64,000 nt of DNA from Marinibacterium anthonyi. GTDB taxonomy: Bacteria > Pseudomonadota > Alphaproteobacteria > Rhodobacterales > Rhodobacteraceae. The notes below the pieces were generated by a model, which was not told the origin of the DNA, did not search any database, and worked only from the letters and a program-made list of their open reading frames with translations. Both the position numbers and the translations under genes were made by a program. Location of the stretch: contig CP031585.1 in NCBI GenBank assembly GCA_003217735.2, positions 2,653,501-2,717,500 on the forward strand, written 5' to 3'. Shown one piece after another: positions 39,609 to 48,322 of the stretch (positions are counted from its first letter, which is position 1; the number at the start of each line of letters is the position of its first letter).

Positions 39609-42082
39609 TCCGTCTCAAGGCCATCCACATTGAAGAGTTCCGGGGGATCAAAGACCTCACTCTCGATATGGGCGGCAAAAGTTTCGGAATATGCGGTCCG
39701 AACGGCACCGGTAAGAGTGGCATTGTCGATGCCATAGAATTTTGCCTGACAGGCAGCCTGACCCGCTTGTCGGGGCAGGGTCAAGGTGAACTCAGTGTCG
39801 GCAAGCACGCGCCGCATGTCGATAGCCGCGCCGCGCCCGAGCAGGCCAAAGTCGAGATCACGGCGCATATTCCATCGCTCGGCAAGGACGTGACCATCGC
39901 GCGGTCGGTCAAATCTCCAAAGCAGGTGAGCGTCAGACCCTCCGGCGGGGCCGAGGAGGAGATTGTCACCAGCCTGCAAGCCCACCCAGAATTTGCCCTC
40001 TCACGTCGCGAGATCGCCAAATACATCATCACGCCGCCGTCGCAGCGTTCGACCGATGTGCAGAATCTCCTGCGCCTCGACCGAATCGGCGATCAGCGCA
40101 AGGCCTTTTACACCTTCAAAAACAGCGCTGCAAAGGAGGCGAGAGATGCGGCGGGCGCGACGCGCAAGGCGGAACAAGACCTCAAAACCGCTCTTGGCGT
40201 TGACACGCTCAAACGTGAAACCGTGCTGGAAAAGGCCAATGAACACCGCAAGGTGCTTGGTCTTCCCGACCTTACGGAACTGACCCCCGAGACCATCTTC
40301 ATTGATCCAGCGGAGGATGCGAAGGAGGAAGAAGCGGGCAAGCCGCCCGCTTTGGCCAAGTCCGTCGCGCTGGCTGACCTCAAGGCTCTGGCCAAGAGTG
40401 CCGCGCAAGACGAGTCCGAGGCGCTGTCCGCCGCGCGCTGTGAGGCGCTCACCGCGCTGAATACGCTGAAAGAGGATGGTGCCGCGCTAACGCTTGCGCG
40501 GCAGCATGGCTTCATTACCAAGGGGCTGGAGTTCGTCACGGAGGAGAGCGAAGCGTGCCCGCTTTGTGATACGCCGTGGGAGGCCGAGGCGCTGTGCGCC
40601 CATCTTGAAGAAAAGCTCCTCAGCAGCGACGCCATCGGCAAAACGCTGAAAGAGCTGGAAACGGACTTCCAAACCATCGGTCAAGCCGTCATAGGCCGCC
40701 TTGCTGATCTGCGCACAGTGGCTGGCTATGCCGAGGCCCTGGATCCTGCCATCTCAACCGCCACGCTGGACACTTATGCGGCGCGGCTGGAACAAATGCA
40801 AACCGCGATCAAGGAGTTCCGCGAGGATCACGCGCAGCTCGAACCCGCGATCATCGCCGTGCAAGTTGCTTGGTGGGCTTTGCCCGAGGACGTGCAGGCG
40901 ACGCTTGAAGAGATGCGCAAGGCCATCGCGGCTCTGCCCGACAGTTCCGCCAAGGACAAGGCGATCCGGTTCCTGACAGTGCTGCAGGAGCGCTATGACC
41001 GTCTGATCGAGGCGAACCGCACTGCCAAAGAATGTGCGCAGCGCAGCACCGTCGCCGAGAAGGTCTATGACCACTATGTGCAGACCTCGAACGATGTGCT
41101 GGAGGAAATCTACGATGCCGTCGCGAAGGAGTTCACGGCGCTCTATAAAGCGATCAATGATGATGAGGGCGAGTTCGTCGGAGAGCTCAAAGCTGAACCC
41201 GCCAAGCTAAGCTTCAATGTGGATTTCTATGGCAGGGGCACATTCCCGCCTGGGGCATATCACAGCGAAGGACATCAGGACGGGATGGGGCTGTGCCTCT
41301 ATCTCGCACTGATGCAGCATACGCTCGGGGACAAATTCACCTTCGCCGTCCTCGACGATGTGATGATGTCCGTCGATACAGGCCATCGCCGCGAGGTGTG
41401 CCGCCTGCTCAAAACCAAGTTCCCGAATACGCAATTCGTCCTCACGACCCATGATCGGGTCTGGCTGCAATATATGAAGACCGAGAAGTTGATCACGAAG
41501 AGCCAACTCTTCGGCGGTTGGAGCGTGGAGTTCGGCCCGCGCATCTGGGATGATCAGGATATTTGGACAGAGATTGACCAGCAGCTCGACAAGAACGATG
41601 TGCCGCGCGCAGCCTGGCTCCTGCGCCGCTATCTTGAATACATCGCTACTGTCCTTGCCGACAATCTCCGCGCCCAAGTGGAGTTTCGCGGGGACGGCCA
41701 TTATGACCTCGGCGATCTCCTGCCGCCCGTCCTGAAACGCTGGCAAGACCGCCTCGATAAAGGGATCAAGGCCGCCGTACACTGGGGCAACGACAAAGAA
41801 GCGGCTACACTCACCGAAAAGCGCCATGAAGCAAAGGCTCTGATCGCAGCGACATACGTGGAGCAATGGGCAATCAATCCATCAGTGCATTTCAACGAAT
41901 GGGAGAATTTTGAGAGCGGCGAATTCAAGAAAGTCACTGCTGCATACAAGCTTCTTCTCGACAGCATGCGTTGTTCAAATGAGAAATGTGGCACTTTGCC
42001 CTACATTTTCCCTCGAAAAGGTAGCGCAGTTCAGCTGAGGTGCGATTGCCAATCTATAAACATCAACCTCAAGGCAAAGTAG
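39605..42082 (+). CDS. SMC/RecN-like AAA ATPase with a zinc-hook-like CxxC and extended C-terminus
   Basis: An 825-residue protein. Walker A is GPNGTGKSG (about 35-43). Coiled-coil-like segments (about 160-260 and 390-480) flank ACPLCDTPWE, a CxxC that resembles a Rad50 zinc hook. The distal half-site has an ABC-like SEGHQDGMGL signature, Walker B FAVLDDVMMSVD and the H-loop TTHDR. Beyond the ATPase lie about 200 residues with RRYLEYIATVLADNLRA, NPSVHFNEW and a terminal cysteine cluster (CSNEKCG, CDC). No nuclease motif is certain. Similar overcoming-lysogenization-defect-type and RloC-like ATPases act in phage defence; that role is an inference. Confidence 0.8.
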   Translation: MIRLKAIHIEEFRGIKDLTLDMGGKSFGICGPNGTGKSGIVDAIEFCLTGSLTRLSGQGQGELSVGKHAPHVDSRAAPEQAKVEITAHIPSLGKDVTIARSVKSPKQVSVRPSGGAEEEIVTSLQAHPEFALSRREIAKYIITPPSQRSTDVQNLLRLDRIGDQRKAFYTFKNSAAKEARDAAGATRKAEQDLKTALGVDTLKRETVLEKANEHRKVLGLPDLTELTPETIFIDPAEDAKEEEAGKPPALAKSVALADLKALAKSAAQDESEALSAARCEALTALNTLKEDGAALTLARQHGFITKGLEFVTEESEACPLCDTPWEAEALCAHLEEKLLSSDAIGKTLKELETDFQTIGQAVIGRLADLRTVAGYAEALDPAISTATLDTYAARLEQMQTAIKEFREDHAQLEPAIIAVQVAWWALPEDVQATLEEMRKAIAALPDSSAKDKAIRFLTVLQERYDRLIEANRTAKECAQRSTVAEKVYDHYVQTSNDVLEEIYDAVAKEFTALYKAINDDEGEFVGELKAEPAKLSFNVDFYGRGTFPPGAYHSEGHQDGMGLCLYLALMQHTLGDKFTFAVLDDVMMSVDTGHRREVCRLLKTKFPNTQFVLTTHDRVWLQYMKTEKLITKSQLFGGWSVEFGPRIWDDQDIWTEIDQQLDKNDVPRAAWLLRRYLEYIATVLADNLRAQVEFRGDGHYDLGDLLPPVLKRWQDRLDKGIKAAVHWGNDKEAATLTEKRHEAKALIAATYVEQWAINPSVHFNEWENFESGEFKKVTAAYKLLLDSMRCSNEKCGTLPYIFPRKGSAVQLRCDCQSININLKAK

Positions 42083-42216
42083 CTTTCGAAGCAAGCCGGG
42101 GCTATGTCGATTAGTGCAGGTCCCTATCGGTTCTTCACATTCGCTGCGAACTTCCGCTTCCGCCTTTGGTGACGATCCTTTTGCACATACAGCGAACGAC
42201 CGCTCTCCGCCGATGC

Positions 42217-43793
42217 TGTTGAAAAAGTCTGTGTTGCGCTGCGGCAAGTCTTTCGATTCACTCAATTATGAGGGGATGGGAGGATTTCGGAATGATGGGC
42301 AGGCAGGAAGCTCCGGCGCAGCTGTTCTACGACTTCGATCTGGAGCGGCACGTCCCCGCCAATCACATGCTGCGAGAGATCGATCTGTTCCTTGACGGCG
42401 ACAGCCTTCGGGATGCGTTGCGCCCATTCTACAGCCATCTCGGGCGCCCATCCATCGACCCGGAACTGATTATTCGGATGCTGGTGATCGGCTACGTGAT
42501 GGGGATCCGATCCGAGCGCCGCCTGTGCGACGAGGTCCATCTGAACCTGGCGTATCGCTGGTTCTGCCGCCTTGGGCTGGAAGGCAAGGTTCCGGATCAC
42601 TCGACGTTCTCGCGGTATCGCCATGGCAAGCTCCGGGAGAGCAACCTGCTGCGGCAGGTGTTTGAGGCCACCGTGGAGCGCTGCCTGAAGGAGGACCTTG
42701 TGTCCGGCGAAGGCTTCGCCGTGGATGCCAGCCTGATCTCCGCCGATGCCAACAAGGTCCGGTCGATCGCGGCGGAAGACTGGAGCCCAGAGGTGGCGCG
42801 TGAGGCCGGCAACCGTGCAGCGCGGGAATACCTGGAGACGCTCGACGATGCCGCCTTCGGCGCCGCGTCCACGAGCCAGCCGAAGTTCGTGGCCAAGTCC
42901 GATCCGGCCGCGCAGTGGACCCGCGCCGAGGAAAGCCGCCCGTATTTTGCCTATGCCACCAACTACCTGATCGACACGAAGAGTTCTGTAATCATGGATG
43001 TCGAGGCCACGAGAGCGATCCGTCAGGCCGAAGTCGGGGCCTCGCGCACGATGCTGGACAGGACCGAGAAGCGGTTCGGGATCCGACCGGACTGGCTGGC
43101 TGCCGACACTGCCTATGGCAATGCCGAGAACCTGGGATGGCTGGTCAAGAAGCGCAGCATCATCCCCTTCATTCCGGTCATCGACAAGTCGGGGCGGACC
43201 GATGGCACGTTCTCCCGTTCCGACTTCGAGTGGGACGAGGCCAACGACCAGTACATCTGCCCTGAGGGTCACGCCCTGAAGCAATTCCGCCGGAACTACT
43301 CCGATCCGAGCCGGGGTGAGGACACCGGTGGACGGAAGAAATACCGCGCGCTGAAGGCGACCTGCCAGGCCTGCCCATCCAAGGAGACCTGCTGCCCGAA
43401 AGCCGATGCGCGGTACGTCACCCGCGAGCCCCACGAAGAAGCACGTGAGTTCGCCCGCGAGTGCCGGAAGACCAAGGCCTACAAAGTGTCTCGCGACAAG
43501 CGGAAGAAGGTCGAGATGCTGTTCGCCCACCTGAAGCGCATCCTCGGCCTGACCCGGCTGCGCCTGCGTGGCCCCAACGGGGCAAAGGACGAATTCCTTC
43601 TCGCCGCCATCGCCCAGAACCTCAGGAAACTCGCGAAGCTCCGTCCTCAGTGCGCCATCTCGGAGGCCGCGGCATGATTTGAGAAGCCAGTTCGCCGCAT
43701 TCAGGCGACATCTCGGGCAATGGCCCGAGCCAATCGGCGCAACCCGCACCCGGCGGCATGGAAAACCGTGCTTTCCGCGCGACTTCTTCAACA
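42217..43793 (+). mobile_element. IS1182-family insertion sequence
   Basis: An element of about 1.58 kb. The left end begins TGTTGAAAAAGTC (42217-42229) and the right end is GACTTCTTCAACA (43781-43793), inverted repeats with one mismatch in 13. It carries one transposase gene. I see no matching target duplication in the flanks, so the exact borders are approximate or the duplication is lost. It separates the ATPase pair from the HNH/HEPN operon. Confidence 0.75.
42292..43677 (+). CDS. IS1182-family transposase
   Basis: A 461-residue transposase from the ATG at 42292, with GGGAGG about 9 bases upstream; an ATG at 42268 is in frame. Typical features are FYDFDLERHVPANHMLREID, RPSIDPELIIRMLVIGYVMG, RLGLEGKVPDHSTFSRYRHG, LAADTAYGNAENLGWL (an Asp of the DDE triad), a CQACPSKETCC cysteine cluster and VEMLFAHLKRILGL (the Glu). 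Length and motifs are intact, so it may be active. Confidence 0.92.
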   Translation: MMGRQEAPAQLFYDFDLERHVPANHMLREIDLFLDGDSLRDALRPFYSHLGRPSIDPELIIRMLVIGYVMGIRSERRLCDEVHLNLAYRWFCRLGLEGKVPDHSTFSRYRHGKLRESNLLRQVFEATVERCLKEDLVSGEGFAVDASLISADANKVRSIAAEDWSPEVAREAGNRAAREYLETLDDAAFGAASTSQPKFVAKSDPAAQWTRAEESRPYFAYATNYLIDTKSSVIMDVEATRAIRQAEVGASRTMLDRTEKRFGIRPDWLAADTAYGNAENLGWLVKKRSIIPFIPVIDKSGRTDGTFSRSDFEWDEANDQYICPEGHALKQFRRNYSDPSRGEDTGGRKKYRALKATCQACPSKETCCPKADARYVTREPHEEAREFARECRKTKAYKVSRDKRKKVEMLFAHLKRILGLTRLRLRGPNGAKDEFLLAAIAQNLRKLAKLRPQCAISEAAA

Positions 43794-43827
43794 ATATCCG
43801 CCCATACCTCCCCCTTTCAATATCCCC

Positions 43828-45138
43828 TTATAAAAGCGGCGCACCCTGATCGAGCAGCTCCGACAGAACTTCGACGCGCGGTCGCGGACCTTGCAATGCC
43901 ACGTCCACGGTCCCGGCGGCGACTCTGCGGGCTAGGCTTCTCGCCAGCACACGCTGTTGGGTCGATATTTTCTGCAGATCGGCCCGACCATGGATGAACT
44001 GACTGCGCAGCTCGAACAGGTCCTTGTAGGCCTGCACGCTTGACCGATCGTTGAGGAGCGCGCCGATGCGAGCTGCAACCCGGTTTGTCGCCTTCATGCC
44101 CTTATGCTGGTCCGGCCTCGGTCGCATAAACGCCTTGTGATCCATCTCCAGACCAACCGCCGCTTCGATCGCGGTCATGTGGGCCATGACCTCATCGATG
44201 CCGTCCGACAGGAAGGCCCGCACTAGAAAGTGCACGATCGGCGTCTCGAATAGGGGGGTCGCGCGGGCAGCCTCAACGACGCGCCAAGCCTGATCGGTCA
44301 TCAACGCGAGCCCCCGCTTGGCATCGTCGCTCAGTGGAAGCTCAGTCGCCCGCTCAAGCTCGATCTCTTCGCCGTCGTCATCGACAATCCATGGTTCGAG
44401 CGTAAGGCTGTCCGCGCTCGGTGGGGTCGCCGGCCGGATGAACAGGTCCTCGTCCACCGTGTGAATCCAGGGCAGCCGGAAGCCGCGCCAGTCGACCTCC
44501 TGCATAGTCGACCAGTCCTCCCACGGGGCGAGGATCAAGTAGAAGAGCGCAGCCTCAACTGCAGGCGGAAATTGCCCAAGGTGCGGGTCGATCTCCCCGA
44601 AGTCGCGGTTCATCGCCATATACAGCCACGGCGACGCGCGCTTCTCCGGCTGAGGATCGAGGGCAATCTCCTCCTCGACGACCAACCACTGAAATTGCGC
44701 AAGCCGCCGAGCGTCGAGCGGCTCGTTGGGCATGGTCCGCTCAATCCGTGGGGCATCGAAAAGAACGGCCAACTCGTCGGCACTGAATTGCGCAACCCGC
44801 GACCGCCCAAACGTCATGACCGGGAGATCGTCGGCGAGATCGAGCGGGCATAAGTGACGGCGCACCGACGTCTTGCGGCGGCAAGCCTCATCGAGAGCGT
44901 TCGCCGCAACGACAGGATCGAGCGCCAGATGAGTCTTCCCTGCCGGCAGATGGCACGGGAGCCCAAGCGATCGCAGAGCGGTGCTGAGCGCGAACACGGG
45001 CTTGTCGATGCCATACTCCGCCGCGCAGAGCTCGCTCAGAGCGTTGAAGCGCGGCGCTCTCAGGAGGTTCTTGGGGCCTGGCCGAGGGATGCGCCAGAGA
45101 TCCTCGACCACGGCGATCATGGCGGCGTTCGCGCCCAT
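43828..45138 (-). CDS. HEPN (Apea-like) protein, last gene of a four-gene operon
   Basis: A 436-residue protein. The C-terminal domain (about 290-400) includes LEMDHKAFMRPRPDQHKGMK and YKDLFELRSQFIHGRADL, with the R-x4-H-G of Apea-type HEPN domains, probable ribonucleases. The N-terminal 280 residues are unrecognised and rich in Trp and acidic residues. The start shares one base with the stop of the preceding gene (TGATG), so translation is coupled. It is the last gene of an operon led by an HNH nuclease. Its motif is the most complete of the three HEPN-like genes. Confidence 0.6.
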   Translation of the reverse strand: MGANAAMIAVVEDLWRIPRPGPKNLLRAPRFNALSELCAAEYGIDKPVFALSTALRSLGLPCHLPAGKTHLALDPVVAANALDEACRRKTSVRRHLCPLDLADDLPVMTFGRSRVAQFSADELAVLFDAPRIERTMPNEPLDARRLAQFQWLVVEEEIALDPQPEKRASPWLYMAMNRDFGEIDPHLGQFPPAVEAALFYLILAPWEDWSTMQEVDWRGFRLPWIHTVDEDLFIRPATPPSADSLTLEPWIVDDDGEEIELERATELPLSDDAKRGLALMTDQAWRVVEAARATPLFETPIVHFLVRAFLSDGIDEVMAHMTAIEAAVGLEMDHKAFMRPRPDQHKGMKATNRVAARIGALLNDRSSVQAYKDLFELRSQFIHGRADLQKISTQQRVLARSLARRVAAGTVDVALQGPRPRVEVLSELLDQGAPLL

Positions 45139-45872
45139 CAGCCAGCCTCGCTGCGCGCCTGTGGAAACCAGCTGCGCTCCGCCCGCTGCTTGACCAGATG
45201 GGCTTCGAGGTTCTCGTGCTTCCGCTCGATGCTCTCATTGTAGATATATTCGGCATCCCGCCAGAACGCGGCGATCGCGGTGACGAACTCGCGCAGGGCG
45301 GCGACCGGGATCACCATCGAGCCTGCAGGCGGTGGCGCGGGCCCTGCCTGCGGCTCGCTAAAGCCGGGCGGCATGGGCGGCATCACAGGCCAAAGGTCGG
45401 GTCGGCGCCGATGCAGTTCTATCGCCGAGTCCCCGTCACCATGGCGGCACGCATTGCCGAGGTGCTGGAGGATATCGATGAGCGGGAAGCTCGGAAACTC
45501 GTCCAAATTTATGCCGCGCAACCTTCGGAACCACTTTTGCAAATCTTTCCAGTTGGCCTTGTCGATCTTGTCGGCGATGGGCTCGCCGGGGCGTAGTTCG
45601 TTCGCGCAACCGCGCAGATAGCTGCGAATCTGCCGTTCCCAGATCGACTGGATCGACAAGCCGAAGGCCAAGATCGCCTCACTCTTCACCGCTTCCATGT
45701 CGGCCTGAGCGAATTGATGACCGGGCGAGTCGCTCGCCCCCAGTTCCGCGATCTTTGCGTCGAGCGTCTCGAGCGCCGGCACCATCACGTCGTCCAGGTA
45801 GGAGTGGATGGTCAGGCCGTGCTTGCTCGTCAGGACGTCGGCGAAGCAGTTCTTCCAGCGAAACGTGGTCAT
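45138..45872 (-). CDS. HEPN-like protein, third gene of a four-gene operon
   Basis: A 244-residue protein starting MTTFRWKNCFADVLTSKHGL at 45872, the ATG that overlaps the upstream stop as ATGA. The middle holds SIQSIWERQIRSYLRG and LIDILQHLGNACRHGDGDSA. The N-x2-(K/R)-H-G-D-G-x-S-A pattern recurs in HEPN-like hypothetical proteins of defence islands. A Pro/Gly-rich linker and an amphipathic C-terminal helix follow. It is tightly coupled on both sides to other HEPN-like genes. Confidence 0.55.
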   Translation of the reverse strand: MTTFRWKNCFADVLTSKHGLTIHSYLDDVMVPALETLDAKIAELGASDSPGHQFAQADMEAVKSEAILAFGLSIQSIWERQIRSYLRGCANELRPGEPIADKIDKANWKDLQKWFRRLRGINLDEFPSFPLIDILQHLGNACRHGDGDSAIELHRRRPDLWPVMPPMPPGFSEPQAGPAPPPAGSMVIPVAALREFVTAIAAFWRDAEYIYNESIERKHENLEAHLVKQRAERSWFPQARSEAG

Positions 45873-46450
45873 GTTGGCGCTGCCAACGAAGCTGCCTCGG
45901 CGATGCAATCGCGATAAGCGTAGTTGATCAGGTCGCGGACGAGCTCAAGGAGACCGCCGGTTGGGAGGCCGTCGAACGGGTCGCCGTAGGCGAGTGTGTT
46001 CCGCCGCTCGGCAAGGGTTGGGTGAACGTCGCCGGCGAGCTGCCCGATCGCTGTCCCACCGCAGCGCTCGACCGTAGGTATGTCCCTGCCGGTCAGCCCA
46101 TCGGCTGTCACCATATGCTTGAGGGGTGCAGCGAAGCCGCGTTTTCTCTTCAAGAGCTCCCCACCGTGGCGGTCCATCACGGCCCGTTCGAGCGCAATCA
46201 GTGCCGCCAGCTCGCCGGCCTTGATCAGGCTGAAGTCGATCCAGCCCAACAAGTAGAGCGTCTGCGCCCGGACGAATTTTCGCGGGATAATCTCTGGGAT
46301 TCGCCGGTCTATCCCCAGCCCAGCGATGAAGCCCCTCCAGGCGTCCGCGCGGTCGAAATGCAGGAATGCTGCGGCGTTGCCCGTTGCCGGCAAGGCCAGG
46401 GTCAGGGGTTCGTCACGGCCCTCCAATGTGATGTGGGAAAACGTGCTCAT
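45869..46450 (-). CDS. Divergent HEPN-like protein, second gene of a four-gene operon
   Basis: A 193-residue protein. PTLAERRNTLAYGDPFDG near residues 145-162 has the R-N-x3 spacing of HEPN RNase motifs, but Tyr replaces the catalytic His. If it is an HEPN protein, it may be inactive and serve as a partner or regulator of its neighbours. A hydrophobic helix (QTLYLLGWIDFSLIKAGELAALIALE) precedes it. The start lies 12 bases after the HNH gene, and the stop overlaps the next start by ATGA. Confidence 0.5.
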   Translation of the reverse strand: MSTFSHITLEGRDEPLTLALPATGNAAAFLHFDRADAWRGFIAGLGIDRRIPEIIPRKFVRAQTLYLLGWIDFSLIKAGELAALIALERAVMDRHGGELLKRKRGFAAPLKHMVTADGLTGRDIPTVERCGGTAIGQLAGDVHPTLAERRNTLAYGDPFDGLPTGGLLELVRDLINYAYRDCIAEAASLAAPT

Positions 46451-46462
46451 TACGGAGCCGCG

Positions 46463-47746
46463 CTATGGGACGAAACAGTGGGCGCGATGATGCGCAAGGT
46501 ACGCCCCATGGCGTGCGTCGAGTCCGGAGATCATCGCGCCTCGGACGATACCCAATCGGTCGAGATTATCCTGGCTCAGCGTGTTGGAGACGAGCAGCGT
46601 TCCGTTGTCCTCGAAGGAAATGAGACCTCGATCGAACAAGGCATCGACATGCACTGCGAGCAAGAGTCCGTTGAAGGGGTCGAGCCGCTCAGTGTTCGTG
46701 GAGCTTCGCCACGGCTTGATGTGGGAGGCACGCAAAAGCGGAAGGTGATCAACGCCAGCCAGCGGACACGTCCCGCCCCAAGCGACGACGAGGGCGTTCC
46801 GAAAGTCGCCTTGACCGATCCTCGCGGCTTGCAAGCGCTCCTTTTCAGTGAGCGGGTCCTCGGGAGGCGCCACCACCCTGACTGGGCCGTCGTCAGTCTC
46901 CAGGCTACTTGCGCGCTCCAACAACGCGATCGTAGCAGCCAGATTCCTATCGGAGACGCCGAGAGCAAACCCGTGACGGCCGACGGTCGTGCGATGTGGC
47001 GCGATGTATTCCGGGAATTCCCGAAGATGCGCGTTCACGTAGCTCCGAGGTGGCTCGACGGTATCGACGCCTAGAGCCCGAAGGCTATCCGCCACGTCGA
47101 GGAAGCCTGGGTGAACGACCAGGGGCCGAATAGCAGTTTCCCGCTTCACGTAAACAATGAAATCGCCGCGTCGCATCTGCACTACCTTGCCGGTGCGATT
47201 ACGCTGTTCGAAACCCAACGTCTCCAGCGCATCGACAAGGTCCGCATCATGAATAGGAAGTCCAGTCTGCCGCACCAGCGTCGATGGCACCACCGGGAGG
47301 CTCAGCCCCTCAGCTTTGCGTTTCCAGGTTCGGACATTGGAATCCGGCCAGTCAACGCGGAGCTTCCCAATCTGCTCGGACAGTTCGCTCCGGAGGTGCG
47401 TGGAAAAGCGGTCGACGGGCTTTCCTTCACCGGGCCGATCCCCGCGATACGGACAGGTCCAATCGGCCACTCCCGTATTCAAATACTTCGCATTGAATAG
47501 CCCGACGAAGAGTGTATCGCCCGGATTCGGTGAGACGAACGAGGCCCATATCCTTCGCTTGCGCAAGATAGGGCGGTTCTTCTCTTGTGTGTCTTGGTAG
47601 AGGATGAAACCCTCCGGGTCGTCGCGCCAAAGATCTGCGATGCTCGCCGCGGAAGCGCCGCGTTTGGGAGTGTGATGGCGAAGAAGCGCGACCTCCTCTG
47701 GAGCAATACCACGTTCCAAAAGCAGATTGTTGAAGGTGGCGCTCAT
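46463..47746 (-). CDS. HNH endonuclease, first gene of a four-gene operon
   Basis: A 427-residue protein from the ATG at 47746 (MSATFNNLLLERGIAPEEVA); the frame stays open to 48130, but the extra part looks non-coding. The N-terminal domain, with VALLRHHTPKRG, LWRDDPEGFILYQDTQ and IWASFVSPNPGDTLFVGLFN, is found in restriction-like proteins. The C-terminal HNH domain shows RASHIKPWRSSTNTERLDPFNGLLL and DALFDRGLISFEDNG. A DNA-cleaving defence role is likely. Three HEPN-like genes follow on the same strand with almost no spacing. Confidence 0.75.
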   Translation of the reverse strand: MSATFNNLLLERGIAPEEVALLRHHTPKRGASAASIADLWRDDPEGFILYQDTQEKNRPILRKRRIWASFVSPNPGDTLFVGLFNAKYLNTGVADWTCPYRGDRPGEGKPVDRFSTHLRSELSEQIGKLRVDWPDSNVRTWKRKAEGLSLPVVPSTLVRQTGLPIHDADLVDALETLGFEQRNRTGKVVQMRRGDFIVYVKRETAIRPLVVHPGFLDVADSLRALGVDTVEPPRSYVNAHLREFPEYIAPHRTTVGRHGFALGVSDRNLAATIALLERASSLETDDGPVRVVAPPEDPLTEKERLQAARIGQGDFRNALVVAWGGTCPLAGVDHLPLLRASHIKPWRSSTNTERLDPFNGLLLAVHVDALFDRGLISFEDNGTLLVSNTLSQDNLDRLGIVRGAMISGLDARHGAYLAHHRAHCFVP

Positions 47747-48240
47747 TGATGAAATCCAATCTGGCAGAGTGGCCAAATCGTGAATTGCTGATGACAGACA
47801 CACATTGACTACTACGACCTCAGTAGGTCGAAAAACAAGCGAATCTTGAGATTTTGAAGCGTGCGGATCAACCCGCCCAGGCTTTCGAGTTCGACGACGT
47901 CCGAGGATGACAGGTGGCTGGTCGCGGCGCGCTCGTAAATTGCCAGGCACTTGCGGCGATGGAGGCCGGAGAAGTAGGGGATGCTGCATTACCGTCAGGC
48001 CGATCTCCGCTCGACACGGAATACTCGCCCACGGTGGTCGCGGCGACCTGCATGAACGTCTGGTTCGCCAGAGTTGTTGCGCTCGCCATGCCGCACTGCC
48101 ATCAGGCTGCTTCCCGCCCGAATTCACCATGTTCTCATGACGGTTGCCACGATGCCTTCCTCACGGAATGAAACTGGGGATCATTCCGCCGTTTTCCTGT
48201 CTTTACACGCCACGCTACTACACCCCTCGGAAACCTGTTG
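47747..48240. other. Intergenic region between the HNH operon and trbB
   Basis: About 490 bases with no convincing gene. It should contain the promoter of the HNH operon (minus strand) and the right junction of the cargo island with the trb backbone. No repeat marking an insertion border was recognised. Confidence 0.5.
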
Positions 48241-48265
48241 AGCCGTAGGCATTTACGGCTTTCTT
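48241..48265 (+). terminator. Terminator-like hairpin before trbB
   Basis: AGCCGTA (48241-48247) and TACGGCT (48254-48260) form a 7-bp stem, followed by TTCTT. It lies 57 bp before trbB and would stop plus-strand transcription coming from the cargo. Confidence 0.5.
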
Positions 48266-48322
48266 AATCGACCTCGATCCAGGGCGGCCTGTTGGAGGCG
48301 CCCGTAAGGGAACGGGGCCGGC

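Noticed and set aside
45755-47074. A 439-codon plus-strand open frame over the HNH/HEPN operon
   Set aside because: The minus-strand genes have start/stop overlaps and an HNH domain; the plus-strand frame crosses several of them and has no motifs.
47747-48130. N-terminal extension of the HNH gene to 48130
   Set aside because: The extra 128 residues are Arg/Pro/Ser-rich, without family resemblance, while family-like sequence begins at the ATG at 47746.
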